This document shows, one piece after another, positions 53,931-63,784 of a stretch of DNA of 64,000 nt. The stretch is taken from positions 48,123,688 to 48,187,687 of the forward strand of contig CM055105.1 of the NCBI GenBank assembly GCA_029204225.1. Direction: 5' to 3'. Below the pieces are notes generated by a model, which had not been told where the DNA came from, did not search any database, and worked only from the letters and a program-made list of their open reading frames with translations. The position numbers were made by a program, and so were the translations under genes. This DNA comes from Diphasiastrum complanatum. Taxonomy: Eukaryota > Streptophyta > Lycopodiopsida > Lycopodiales > Lycopodiaceae. Within the stretch, counting starts at the first letter, position 1. Every line of letters begins with the position of its first letter.

Positions 53931-54755
53931 AATCTTTCTTCGTCGTTCGAATGGGAGACGACTTGAAAATCTTCGTTTTCGTGTCCGTCCTCTGCTCCCT
54001 CTAACGTTGGCAGCAGGTCATAGTATTGTCTTTCTAGAAGCTCATAGCTAACAAGGTCTTTGTTGGCCATTGTCCTGCTCTCGTCGAATTTGACATCCCT
54101 CACTGTCTTCATAGTGTTCGTGTCTGGCATGTAGATTCTGTAGTATGACAAATTATTGTCATAACCTACCAGAAATCCTTGCTCGGCTTTCTCATCAAGC
54201 TTCTTGTGAAGCTTACCAAGAATATGTGCATATGTCGCACAGCCAAATATTTTGACGTGAGACAGGTTGGGCTTTCTACCCCACCATAGCTCATGTGGTT
54301 TCGTGTGAGGAACACCATATTTACCTATCCTGTTCTGGATGTATGCGGCTGTAGCTACTACTTCAGCCCACAGTGCCCTTGGAGACTTCGAGTATGCCAT
54401 CATGCATCTGGCTGCTTCCATTAGGGTCATGTTCTTTTGTTCAGCAACACCATTGTGCTACGGTGTGTAGGCTGCAGTTCTTCTGTGAATGATGCCACGA
54501 TCATTGCAGAAGTCAGTGAAGCGATTCGAGATATTCACCACCTGTTCTGATCTGCTTCACCTTGCTGCCTGTGCATCTCTCAACCCAATTCACATATTTT
54601 GTGAATTTATCGAGTGCTTCAGATTTATTCTGAATAAAATACACTCTGGCAAACTTGCTATAATCATCAATGAAGGTTATATAGTATTTTGAACCTCCTA
54701 CTGAGATCACGTTGAATGGATTGCAGATGTCAGAGTGCTCTATAGTGGGTTTCTT
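53931..54755 (-). pseudogene. C14 copia integrase core and C-terminus
   Basis: The frame 54513-54710 has YYITFIDDYSKFARVYF and a damaged second active-site block (IRTGGEY for RSDNGGEY). After a gap with stops, the frame 53831-54430 carries MEAARCMMAYSKSPRALW, AAYIQNRIGKYGVPHTKPHE, the IFGCATYAHI block, GFLVGYDNN and VRDVKFDE. Near 53930 it jumps to RNase H. The N-terminal finger and everything upstream are cut by R1. Confidence 0.88.
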
Positions 54756-54756
54756 T

Positions 54757-55415
54757 CCTTGCCTAATCTAAATCCAAGATCTAGTCAATCTAGCATCAAA
54801 GAGACGAAGCTAGTTGTCACGCGTAGGTTCGTTCCCATGAGAGCGATAGTTTAGTTCAGATTTCAACATGACTGGAGGATCCACATCTATCTCTACATCC
54901 ATTAACCCTACTCTTTAATACTACACATCCCTTAACACTTACAATCCCTTAACACTACACATCCACAACAGAGATAGCTTACTCTTTCTCTCTCTCACTT
55001 TTTCTCTCATAAAAATTATAATAACATACAATCCCAATAACATTCAAATCCAACAATTAGCAAAATCCAAATAAGCATGAGAGATAGAGGAAAAGTGATA
55101 GAAAGCAAGGACATTCATCAATCCATTTCTGAAGAGAACCAATCTGCTTTATTGAAATGAGGAAATGAACATGAGGAGCAACTCGAATTGGTCCCTTCTT
55201 ATAGTAGAGAGGAGGACCCTGGCCTCTGAATCCTATTGGTCTAGTCTTGCCTCTCTTTTTATTCAAATTAAAAATAGTGTGGGAACCATTAAAATTGGAG
55301 GGAAACCCAACTTTATTCACTAACTTAACATTTAGGCCTTGCGACATCAAAAGTTCCGCAAAAAGGCCTAAAGTCCTTTTATTAACTTTTAACTAATCAA
55401 TCAAATAACTGTATG
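54757..55415. repeat. Dispersed repeat R1, copy 2
   Basis: It aligns with 5430-6125. Minus-strand layout: ACTATAAGAAGGG (about 55198), GA-rich patch near 54990-55020. It abuts the C14 integrase on one side and the G8 accessory ORF side on the other, so it could be the 3' LTR of G8. Confidence 0.65.
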
Positions 55416-55466
55416 AACGCAGGACAAACCTTTCAGGCACTGTGGCATCGAACTGTTTTGGTGATT

Positions 55467-56009
55467 TTACAGCTTTGTCGACCCAAAGTGCGGCTGGACT
55501 ATCTTCCGTATGAGGTTGCTAGCTAACATCTTCAACACCAACTGTAGATTCATGGATATGTCTGAATCCTCTTCCAGGGACTGGAGTTCAAAGGGCATAG
55601 GGCTCTGGGACATTTCAAAAATTTTGGTGGCCCCAAGGAGATCGGAATCATCGAACATATCCATGAAGAACTGTGTGTTTGGTGAGGTGGCTTCGGTGTG
55701 TAGGGATGAGGCGGCCTGGGCAGCTGTGATGGAAATGGTAGGTCCAATGGTCACAGACCGTCCTTGAATGGAAGCAGAGGTGAGGGAAGCATCAGAGATT
55801 GGAAAAATGGGAAGTTCAGTGCGAACAGCAGCAGGGGGTGGAAGGGCAGCTGACGAGGTATGCCTAGTGCGACGTCGTGACATGGAAGGCGAGTCAGGAA
55901 TAACGATCTCACTACGGACGACGACGACTATGAGAACTCGAGGCCTAGTGAGATGACTCGGCCGGTGGTTCTTCGTAGACCGAAAGCACAAAATCCAGGT
56001 GGAAGCCAT
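55467..56009 (-). pseudogene. G8 accessory ORF, C-terminal part
   Basis: The minus-strand frame is rich in Ser, Pro, Thr and Arg (SMSRRRTRHTSSAALPPPAA) with an acidic segment (MDMFDDSDLLGATK). It continues, after shifts near 56009-56142, from the N-terminal part at 56214-56909. It follows gypsy integrase on the same strand (63785-64000, with C15 inserted between). I know no function. Unlike G1, no long coiled coil is visible. Confidence 0.45.
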
Positions 56010-56909
56010 GGATTCTGTTTTCTAAGTGAGAAGTGACTAAAAGGGCCATAAAAAGAGCCGGCAACGAACCACTACTTAGTATTGGCCTTAATAGCTCATT
56101 TGAGCTCACCAGAAATAGTCTTGAACCAATTATACGGTTCAAGAGGGGCTTTGGCTAACTTGGTGTGGGACTCCACTATCCTATGGAGGATCTGTGATGT
56201 GATGTGATCTTTCTTAGAGATTGCCAACCATCAAGAAGTTATTCGGTAACTGGGCAGCAGCATGGATTGAAGGTTCAGTGATGGCTTCCAGAAGGAAGCC
56301 ATCATTGGTCCAGTGTAGATTGTTGGCGAGGTCAATATATGGCTTGATGGTTTGTTTGGCGTGCTTATGATTGGGTGAGGCCTGCGTGCCAGATGTTATA
56401 CCTATAGCTGCAAGGGCGGCCTCAGTGACGCACACCTTATGTGTGGCTCCCTGAAAAGTGATATAAAATTTGGATTTCTCTTCCTTCCACATATTGAAGG
56501 CAAGAGTGATGAAATCCATATTCATGCGACCCAAAAAGGCTCTCTCATGCATACCCATTGCAGTGAGCAGCGGCTCCACAAGGGTCATCCACTGAGTGAC
56601 CATGCTTATGCTCGGAAGAATCATGATGTCCGTTGCAGATGGGACATCACGATGGATAGTATAGCGCAGAGACTGGGAAGTATCGGTGGAAGACATGATG
56701 ATCAAAAAGGAAATATAAAATGCGTAAAAGTATATTAGAAAGCAATGCAGAAATTTTGGAAGGCTTTGGTCGCAAGAAAAATTCACAAGAGCTTCGCTAC
56801 CACAAGTGAGGAATGAATCAAATTCAGTCAACTTATAGGTGAATTTGGTGGGTCCATTACATTGAATACTAGTTTGGCTGATAAGTTCTGAACAAAAATT
56901 TGCAGACAT
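55945..56909 (-). pseudogene. G8 accessory ORF, N-terminal globular part
   Basis: The frame 56214-56909 probably starts at the internal Met near 56695 (MSSTDTSQSLRYTIHRD). It has a ~100-residue globular region (MNMDFITLAFNMWKEEKSKF, then ITFQGATHKVCVTEAALAAI). The pattern, a strand-turn with a G-x-x-x-x-V-T-E-A motif, recalls the plant retrotransposon accessory domain by shape only. It continues in frame 55945-56142 (IIGSRLFLVSSNELLRPIL). The place downstream of integrase matches G1. Confidence 0.5.
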
Positions 56910-57619
56910 GTACAGTACTATGAAAATAGGCTATAAAAATCTCGGTGAAGGTTTTTCAGGATCTGAGCCTATCAGGCAAATGTTCTCCAGGTCCGACGAA
57001 GGATGAACCTTCGCCCAGGAGGGTCCTTCACCCAAGTACTGTCATAAATGCATTTTTTCACAATCTGAACCTATGGTCAACCTGATTTTAACATTTTAAG
57101 ATCATCTAGCGGTCGACAAAGGTTCATAATGAGGTTAAGATGCTCGGCGAAGGTTTTCAAAATGGCATATCAATGATACTTGGCCTAACTCAAAAACTGG
57201 GTTTTCTCTTGACAAAACCTTTGCCCACCTTAAACTAGATAAATCTAGAGTGGATGTACAGTCTGAGAGCTCAACGAAGGTTTTTGGTACTGTATAGGCC
57301 AAATCTGACCAAAACAGTCATTTTATAAGTTGTTTTCCATCAAAAAATTATTGTGCTTCCTTTTGCCTATGCTGATGACTTTCTGACTTTTGCTCATCAG
57401 TCTTTTCTTATTTCTTGCTTTACTTTTCTTTTTCCTTTTTTTTTTCCCTTTTTTTTTCTTTTGTCTTTTGACTGTCTTTTTTCAAAAATCTCAGCAAATT
57501 AAGTACTGAAAACAAAAAATTGAAAAACAATTAAAATTTTAAAAAAAGTATTGGGATCAAGCTTGCTAAATTGGCGAAGTTGGCTGCCAAAACTTGCGTA
57601 ATCGGCTGAGTATCAAATT
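56910..57619. other. G8 spacer between integrase and accessory ORF
   Basis: No gene is seen. It has a T/C-rich tract (57410-57480) and several repeats of GGCGAAGGTTTT-like motifs (GGTGAAGGTTTT 56943, CGACGAAGG 56995, TCGACAAAGG 57113, CTCGGCGAAGGTTTT 57151, CAACGAAGGTTTT 57273). At its right end, minus-strand sequence encodes the last residues of integrase. Confidence 0.5.
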
Positions 57620-57624
57620 GTTTT

Positions 57625-58306
57625 TGTTAAAAATTCACAATTCTAGCTTGACTAGTTTTGGTCATATGACTTGTAAATAGTTAGATGGTCATGATGTGGC
57701 TTGTCACACGTGCCAAATATCATAGGATTCCATTCATAAGGATGTTCTCAAGTAGACCTAAGTGTTAGAACCTTTGGAATGAGTCCAAATTATGCTTAGA
57801 TACAAGGGAGAAAAAATAGGAGCCATTTTTGGTAATTTTTGCATTGTTGAGGGATCTCCAAGATTCCAACCCTAACTTGGTAGGGATGAAAGATCCACCA
57901 AAATTAGCATTAGGGATAGGTTTAGGGCTACTCATACCTGCCCAAAACCGTGATGGATCATGTATATATAGATGATGATATCTCACCAAAATTAATCAAG
58001 CAATTTCATGTTTTTTCTCTCATAATGGTGCAATTGCTCTCTATGTTCATAATTGTTTGAGTACTTGTGATTACTAATGATTATAGGATTGAATGTAGGT
58101 CTTGTGTACAGTACTCAGACTGTGGGAGGCCGTACTTTCACACGTGTGAAGCCTTCTTCAAGGATTTGGGCCATTTAGTGAGGTTCAAGCATAGATTTTT
58201 GATGGATTTTGATGGTTCAACTTGTGCTAATCTTATGAAATCATAATCTATTGTTTCCCTCATCATTTCAAGTGTTTTAGGATCCTTATTTGCTGTAATT
58301 TTTACA
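57625..58306 (+). repeat. C15 5' LTR (682 bp)
   Basis: TGTTAAAAATT ... TTTTTACA. It has TATATATAG at 57963-57971 and the motif TTTCACACGTGTGAA at 58136-58150. It is identical in length to the 3' LTR. Open frames inside it occur identically in both LTRs and are not genes. Confidence 0.98.
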
Positions 58307-58318
58307 TGGTATCAGAGC
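58307..58318 (+). promoter_or_regulatory. C15 primer binding site
   Basis: TGGTATCAGAGC immediately follows the LTR; a single copy, perfect for the plant initiator-Met tRNA. Confidence 0.97.
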
Positions 58319-59117
58319 CTAAAGGCTGAAATGAGCTAAATCCTTGGTTTTCATTCAATTTGATCACAATTTTTGATCTAAATCTTGTGTAGATTGGATC
58401 TTAGCATCTAGTATTGATTCTAGAACTCAAAGTGAGTCAAATACATTGGAGATTGGTTTTGTGTGACTTCATTTGCAGGTGTTTAGGTGTCTAAAACCAG
58501 AGGCAAAGTTGAATTCAATTCACATTACCAAGATAGCAAGTTTTGCTTGCTCCAAGCATTGATTTCTAAGCGAGTTTTGGAGGTGATTTCATAGAGGAGG
58601 CTTTCTAGCATTCAAGGAGAGGGAATATCAGAGTTTTAGGGACTCTTCAAGGCTGTTCTAAGGTGTAGTGGACACCTCCTAAAGTGATTTAGGTTCAGTC
58701 CAACCATTGCTTGACTTATGCACCAAATTAGATCAATTTTTCATCAATTTTGATCATTTTTTGCTTGTGATTGGATAGTAGATTGTGTTGCATCCTCATT
58801 AAGTTCCATTTAGATCTTTTACAAGTGATTTTGGAAGTATATTAGGTTGCTAAAATTCACTCTTGATCAGATCATTTGGAAGCTTTAATGTTCTTTATAG
58901 AAAGAGGGGCAATTCTACTAGTATTGTCTACTTCAATCAAGCAAGTGCATTGTTTCTAGTATTCTATGATTTGATTTTGTTAGAGATCATTCTTAGATCT
59001 TTATAGGAAGTCTATTACTGATCTTTTCAGGTCCCTAAGAAGTGGGATAAGGTAGACCTTCAATCAAATCAATAGAAGTAACCTTCATTTGTGTCAAGTC
59101 CTTGATTGGGAGACTAG
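58319..59117 (+). other. C15 untranslated leader
   Basis: About 800 bp between the primer site and the first gag ATG. No open frame of note; presumably it holds packaging signals. Confidence 0.7.
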
Positions 59118-59874
59118 ATGGCATCTATAAATGCATATCTTTTGGATACTAATGAAAGGCTCAACAAAACTAACTATTCCATATGGAAAGTTAGAATGGA
59201 ATCCATCATGATCATGCAAGATCTGATGGAAATTGTAAATGGTAAGGAGGGTGAACCTATTCATCCTCAAGAAAAAGCCAATACATCAAGAGGTGCAATA
59301 TTGCACTACATTGCATAAAAATGAATGGTGCAAATGAACTCTTAAGAGAGGTAGGAGATTGCACTTCAGCTCAAGATGCTTGGGAGACTTTGCAAAAGGT
59401 CTATGAATCCAAGAACCAAACTAGAATGTTAGCTTTGAAGAATCAAATCTATAGAAGCTATCAAAAGAAAGGAGAGAGTGCACATACTTTTGTCCTAAGA
59501 GTAAAGGAATTGAACAAAGAGCTAGCCTTTATAGGTGATCCTATCAAGGATGAAGAGCTTGTTCAACTCATATTGAATGGACTAAGCTTTGAATTTGACA
59601 ATTTGGTTCAGGGATATGCAATTATGGGTAAGCTACCCATACTTGAAGAACTCCAAGGCACACTCATGGCCGAGGAATCAAGAAGGAGCCAAATGCAAGA
59701 GAGGATGGATATGCTTTCCATCCAAGGTGGAGATGACCAAGCTCTCTTCACCAAAGGCAAAGGCAAGTCAAAGGCAAAGTATCAACATTCAAGAAGTCTA
59801 CAAAGCTTGAGGATCAAGAAGGACCCTCAAAGGCATCTCCATCAACCACCAAAGTCAAGAAGGACAAATCAAAG
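59118..59874 (+). CDS. C15 gag (two frames joined by single-base losses)
   Basis: The ATG at 59118 opens MASINAYLLDTNERLNKTNY, the gag N-terminus with the W-x-x-x-M capsid start (YSIWKVRME). The frame hits TAA at 59316-59318. The same protein resumes one frame over at about 59319-59321 (MNGANELLREVGDCTSAQDAW) and runs through the capsid (GESAHTFVLRVKEL, LILNGLSFEFDN) to a Lys-rich linker. A second shift near 59778 is needed to enter the pol frame, where the zinc knuckle lies. Both breaks look like loss of one base next to an A run. Gag forms the particle and binds RNA. Confidence 0.92.
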
Positions 59875-62673
59875 GTGAAGTGCTACTATTGTAGCAAGAT
59901 GGGGCATTATGCCTCGGAATGCTTCAAGAGGAAACAAGATCAAAGCCAAGCCAACATGAGCAAAGAGGAGGAGGAGGAGAGTTCACATGAGGACTCTCTC
60001 ATGATGTCCATATTTTCTTCAACAAGCTTCAAAGGAGAAGATCCTTGGTGGATTGACTCGGGTGCTAGTCCACACATGACTAGTAAAAGGGAGTTTTTCT
60101 CTTCTCTCTTATCTTATGATGGACCTATAAAGTCTATCTATACATCAAATGATGAAGCTTGGAATATTGAAGGAGTTGGTAGCATTCCCCTTTGCTTAGG
60201 ATCTTCCAAAAAGATCAACATAGAAGGTGTTTTGTACATTCCTACAATAACAAAGAATCTACTAAGTGTTGGCCAAATGGTAGACAATGGTTTCAATGTT
60301 GACTTTGCTTCAAATGAATGTTTCATCAAGAAGAAGGGTAAGATAGTGGCTAAGGGCACTAGACTTGGCAAACTTTATAAGCTGGATGCATTTGTGGATA
60401 CTAATGTTGTCATGTTGGCCGAGAAGAGCAAAATATCTACCTTTACTTTATGGCACAAAAGACTTGGACATGTCAACTCGGGTTCCATGGAGGCTATGAT
60501 CAACGAGGAGTATGCTTTAGGCCTACCAAGGTCTATTGGGAAGGAAGACAAGGTTTGTGAAGCTTGTGCCTTATCCAAGGCACATAAGAAGGTGTTTCCT
60601 AACTCCATCACAAAGTCATCTCATCCTCTTGAACTCATACACTCGGATGTGCACATTGCTAGCACCAAATCTAATGGAGGTTCATCCATGTTTTTAACCT
60701 TCATTGATGACTACTCAAGATATTGTTGGGTGTTCTTACTTTCCTTCAAGTCTCAAGTATTTGATACTTTTGTAAAGTTCAAGTTGTTTGTGGAAAAGCA
60801 TCATAATCATAGCATCAAGATTCTTAGAAGTGACAATGGTGGAGAATTCATCTCCAATGAGTTCAAGGCCTTTTGTGAGGAGGAAGGGATCAAGAAAGAG
60901 TCTTCTTGTCCTTACACTCCTCAACAAAATGGAGTTGTTGAAAGAAGGAATAGAACATTATGTGAATGTTCTAAGGCTTTAATATTAGATGCTTGTTTGC
61001 CCAAATCCTTTTGGGGTGAGTCTCTTGTATGTGCAAACTACTTGATGAATAGGGTGTCTTGCAAAGCAATTGAAGGCAAAACTCCTTATGAGATGTTGTA
61101 TGGAAAGAAACCCAATCTTAATCACTTGAAAATTTTTAGGTGTATATGTTATGTGCATGTGCCATTGGAAACAAGAACCAAGGAGGATCCATCTTCCACA
61201 AGAGGGATCATGCTTGGATATGCAAGCTCAAGCAAGGGCTACAAAGTCTATCTCCCATCCTTGAACAAATTTGTTGTTTCAAGGGATGTCATCTTTGATG
61301 AACATCATATGCATATGCTTGAAGAAGGCTCAAGTGCTCCAACAATCAAGAAGAAGATGGCCGAGGAACAAGATCTTGGTTTTGAGGAGGAGCTCATGGA
61401 GAAGCAAGCACCAAACCCACCTATCACACCAAGGAGATCTTCAAGGGCAAAAGTGGAGCCATCAAGGCTCACATATCAAGGCAAAGGACAGCAAGTTGAG
61501 GGTATCTCATCCACTTCTTATGCTTTATCTAGTTTTGAAGAACCATCTAATGTTGAAGATGCATTGAACTCCAAAGAATGGTATAAAGCTATGTTGGATG
61601 AGTATGATGCCTTGATTGAGAATGAAACTTGGTTGCTTGTTGAGAGATCTCAGAGGAATGTAATAGGATGCAAGTGGGTCTTCAAGCTTAAGTTGAATGC
61701 AAATGGGAGTGTTAACAAACATAAAGCAAGATTAGTTGCAAAAGGTTATGCTCAAGAGAGAGGGATAGACTATGAGGAAACTTTTGCACCCGTGGCCAAG
61801 ATGGTCACAATAAGACTAATCATTGCACTTGCATCACATTTTGGATGGATTCTATGTCAAATGGATGTCTCTAATGCTTTCTTGAATGGTTTTTTGGAAG
61901 AGGATATCTATATGGAGCAGCCACAAGGGTTCATCAAGCATGGAATGGAGAACAAAGTATGCCATCTCCAAAGAAGCATCTATGGCTTGAAGCAAGCCTT
62001 GAGATCTTGGAATTCAAGACTACATTGCTATCTTATTTCACTTTCTTTTGTTCAAAGTGAATATGATCCTACTCTTTACATTAAGTTTGATGATGTTGGT
62101 ATTGTACTTTTACTCATTTATGTAGATGACATCATCATTAGTGGAAATAGTGTTGATGGTATTGAAAAAATCAAGATAGATCTATCCTTAGAGTTCAAGA
62201 TGGTAGATCTAGGGTGTCTTCACTTCATCTTAGGCATAGAAGTACTTAGAGGGTCTGATTTTATCTTTATGAGTCAAGTAAACTATGCTCAAAGTCTTTT
62301 GAAAAAGTTTAAGATGGAAGTATGCAAAAGTGTTGACACACCAATGGAGCAAGATGTAAAAGTGCCAAATGAAGATGATGAAAGATCCTTCATGGACATC
62401 ACTTTGTTTAGGCAACTTATAGGTTCCTTAATGTGGATCACTATAACTAGACCAGATCTTAGCTTTAGTGTATGTAGGTTGAGCCAATCCATGCAAAAGC
62501 CATTGAATATTTATTGGAAAAAGGCTAAGAGGACTCTAAGATACATCTCGGGTACATTGGATTTTGGGATTCTATATAGAGGAGATGTGATTAACCTTCA
62601 TGCATTTAGTGATTCAGATTTTGCAGGGGACAAGAGGGATAGGAAATCAACAAGGCCTATTCAACTTTCATAG
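59875..62673 (+). CDS. C15 pol: CCHC knuckle, protease, integrase, RT, RNase H start
   Basis: One open frame of 932 codons. Its upstream limit is set by the frame, not by an ATG (the first codon is GTG). In order: zinc knuckle CYYCSKMGHYASEC (residues 3-16); protease D-S-G at 61-63 (WWIDSGASPHMTS); integrase finger HKRLGH ... CEACALSK; integrase catalytic Asp 258 (HSDV), Asp 320 (RSDNGGEF) and Glu 356; C-terminal domain; RT with DVSNAFLNG and YVDD at 749-752; tether TRPDLSFSV; and RNase H first Asp (FSDSDFAGD). The frame ends early at 62671-62673 because one base is missing near 62655. All catalytic residues are kept, which agrees with a recent insertion. Confidence 0.97.
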   Translation: MKCYYCSKMGHYASECFKRKQDQSQANMSKEEEEESSHEDSLMMSIFSSTSFKGEDPWWIDSGASPHMTSKREFFSSLLSYDGPIKSIYTSNDEAWNIEGVGSIPLCLGSSKKINIEGVLYIPTITKNLLSVGQMVDNGFNVDFASNECFIKKKGKIVAKGTRLGKLYKLDAFVDTNVVMLAEKSKISTFTLWHKRLGHVNSGSMEAMINEEYALGLPRSIGKEDKVCEACALSKAHKKVFPNSITKSSHPLELIHSDVHIASTKSNGGSSMFLTFIDDYSRYCWVFLLSFKSQVFDTFVKFKLFVEKHHNHSIKILRSDNGGEFISNEFKAFCEEEGIKKESSCPYTPQQNGVVERRNRTLCECSKALILDACLPKSFWGESLVCANYLMNRVSCKAIEGKTPYEMLYGKKPNLNHLKIFRCICYVHVPLETRTKEDPSSTRGIMLGYASSSKGYKVYLPSLNKFVVSRDVIFDEHHMHMLEEGSSAPTIKKKMAEEQDLGFEEELMEKQAPNPPITPRRSSRAKVEPSRLTYQGKGQQVEGISSTSYALSSFEEPSNVEDALNSKEWYKAMLDEYDALIENETWLLVERSQRNVIGCKWVFKLKLNANGSVNKHKARLVAKGYAQERGIDYEETFAPVAKMVTIRLIIALASHFGWILCQMDVSNAFLNGFLEEDIYMEQPQGFIKHGMENKVCHLQRSIYGLKQALRSWNSRLHCYLISLSFVQSEYDPTLYIKFDDVGIVLLLIYVDDIIISGNSVDGIEKIKIDLSLEFKMVDLGCLHFILGIEVLRGSDFIFMSQVNYAQSLLKKFKMEVCKSVDTPMEQDVKVPNEDDERSFMDITLFRQLIGSLMWITITRPDLSFSVCRLSQSMQKPLNIYWKKAKRTLRYISGTLDFGILYRGDVINLHAFSDSDFAGDKRDRKSTRPIQLS

Positions 62674-63083
62674 GAGAAGGTGTGGTTTCATGGCTTTCAA
62701 AAAAGCAAGAAACTATATCTCTATCTTCAACCGAGGCCGAGTACAAAGCTTTGACAACCACTACAAAGGAGGTACTTTGGATCAAGAGATTATTGGTGGA
62801 ACTAAAGATCATGGATTCAGAGGAGGCACCAATCATCTACAATGACAATATATCAGCCCAACACCTTGCATCTAACCCAATCTTCCATGCAAGATCTAAG
62901 CACATTGAGATATGCCATCACTTTGTGAGAGAAATGGTGCAAGCCAAGGAGATTGCTTTGGAGCATGTTCCAAGCAATGAATGTGTAGCTGATCTACTTA
63001 CTAAACCACTTCAAAAGACACCTTTTATGAAGTTCAGATCATCACTTGGAGTGATTAGTAAAGCAATGATTGAACCAAGCTAG
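62656..63083 (+). CDS. C15 RNase H, C-terminal part
   Basis: Beyond the frameshift the protein continues with AYSTFIGEGVVSWLSKKQ, SSTEAEYKAL (catalytic Glu), NDNISAQHLASNPIFHARSK (catalytic Asp) and the CVADLLTKPLQK tail, ending IEPS at 63083. The open frame counted from Met starts at 62682, but sequence matching starts at about 62656. RNase H trims the RNA template and makes the plus-strand primer. Confidence 0.95.
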
Positions 63084-63084
63084 A

Positions 63085-63097
63085 TAGTGAGGAGGAG
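63085..63097 (+). promoter_or_regulatory. C15 polypurine tract
   Basis: TAGTGAGGAGGAG directly precedes the 3' LTR TG at 63098. Confidence 0.9.
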
Positions 63098-63779
63098 TGT
63101 TAAAAATTCACAATTCTAGCTTGACTAATTTTGGTCATATGACTTGTAAATAGTTAGATGGTCATGATGTGGCTTGTCACACGTGCCAAATAGCATAGGA
63201 TTCCATTCATAAGGATGTTCTCAAGTAGACCTAAGTGTTAGAACCTTTGGAATGAGTCCAAATTATGCTTAGATACAAGGGAGAAAAAATAGGAGCCATT
63301 TTTGGTAATTTTTGCATTGTTGAGGGATCTCCAAGATTCCAACCCTAACTTGGTAGGGATGAAAGATCCACCAAAATTAGCATTAGGGATAGGTTTAGGG
63401 CTACTCATACCTGCCCAAAACCGTGATGGATCATGTATATATAGATGATGATATCTCACCAAAATTAATCAAGCAATTTCATGTTTTTTCTCTCATAATG
63501 GTGCAATTGCTCTCTATGTTCATAATTGTTTGAGTACTTGTGATTACTAATGATTATAGGATTGAATGTAGGTCTTGTGTACAGTACTCAGACTGTGGGA
63601 GGCCGTACTTTCACACGTGTGAAGCCTTCTTCAAGGATTTGGGCCATTTAGTGAGGTTCAAGCATAGATTTTTGATGGATTTTGATGGTTCAACTTGTGC
63701 TAATCTTATGAAATCATAATCTATTGTTTCCCTCATCATTTCAAGTGTTTTAGGATCCTTATTTGCTGTAATTTTTACA
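63098..63779 (+). repeat. C15 3' LTR (682 bp)
   Basis: Same length as the 5' LTR with two substitutions. It ends TTTTTACA and is followed by GTTTT, the second target-site copy. Confidence 0.98.
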
Positions 63780-63784
63780 GTTTT

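Larger units (their letters stand above)
57620..63784 (+). mobile_element. C15: complete young Ty1/copia retrotransposon
   Basis: The element spans 57625-63779 (6155 bp) plus the 5-bp target-site duplication GTTTT (57620-57624 and 63780-63784). The LTRs are both 682 bp and differ at two positions (G/A near 57656 / 63127 and T/G near 57720 / 63192). Primer site, gag, protease, integrase, RT, RNase H and polypurine tract are all present in copia order. Three single-base losses break the reading frame. It sits inside the integrase gene of G8. At 1.3e-8 substitutions per site per year, two differences would mean roughly 0.1 million years; the rate is an assumption. Confidence 0.98.

Noticed and set aside
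56214-56909. Host gene of unknown function
   Set aside because: It follows gypsy integrase on the same strand with the same spacing logic as G1, lacks visible exon structure, and is frame-broken.
57765-57989. A 74-codon minus-strand frame, present identically at 63238-63462
   Set aside because: It lies inside both LTRs of C15; identity reflects LTR duplication, not two genes.
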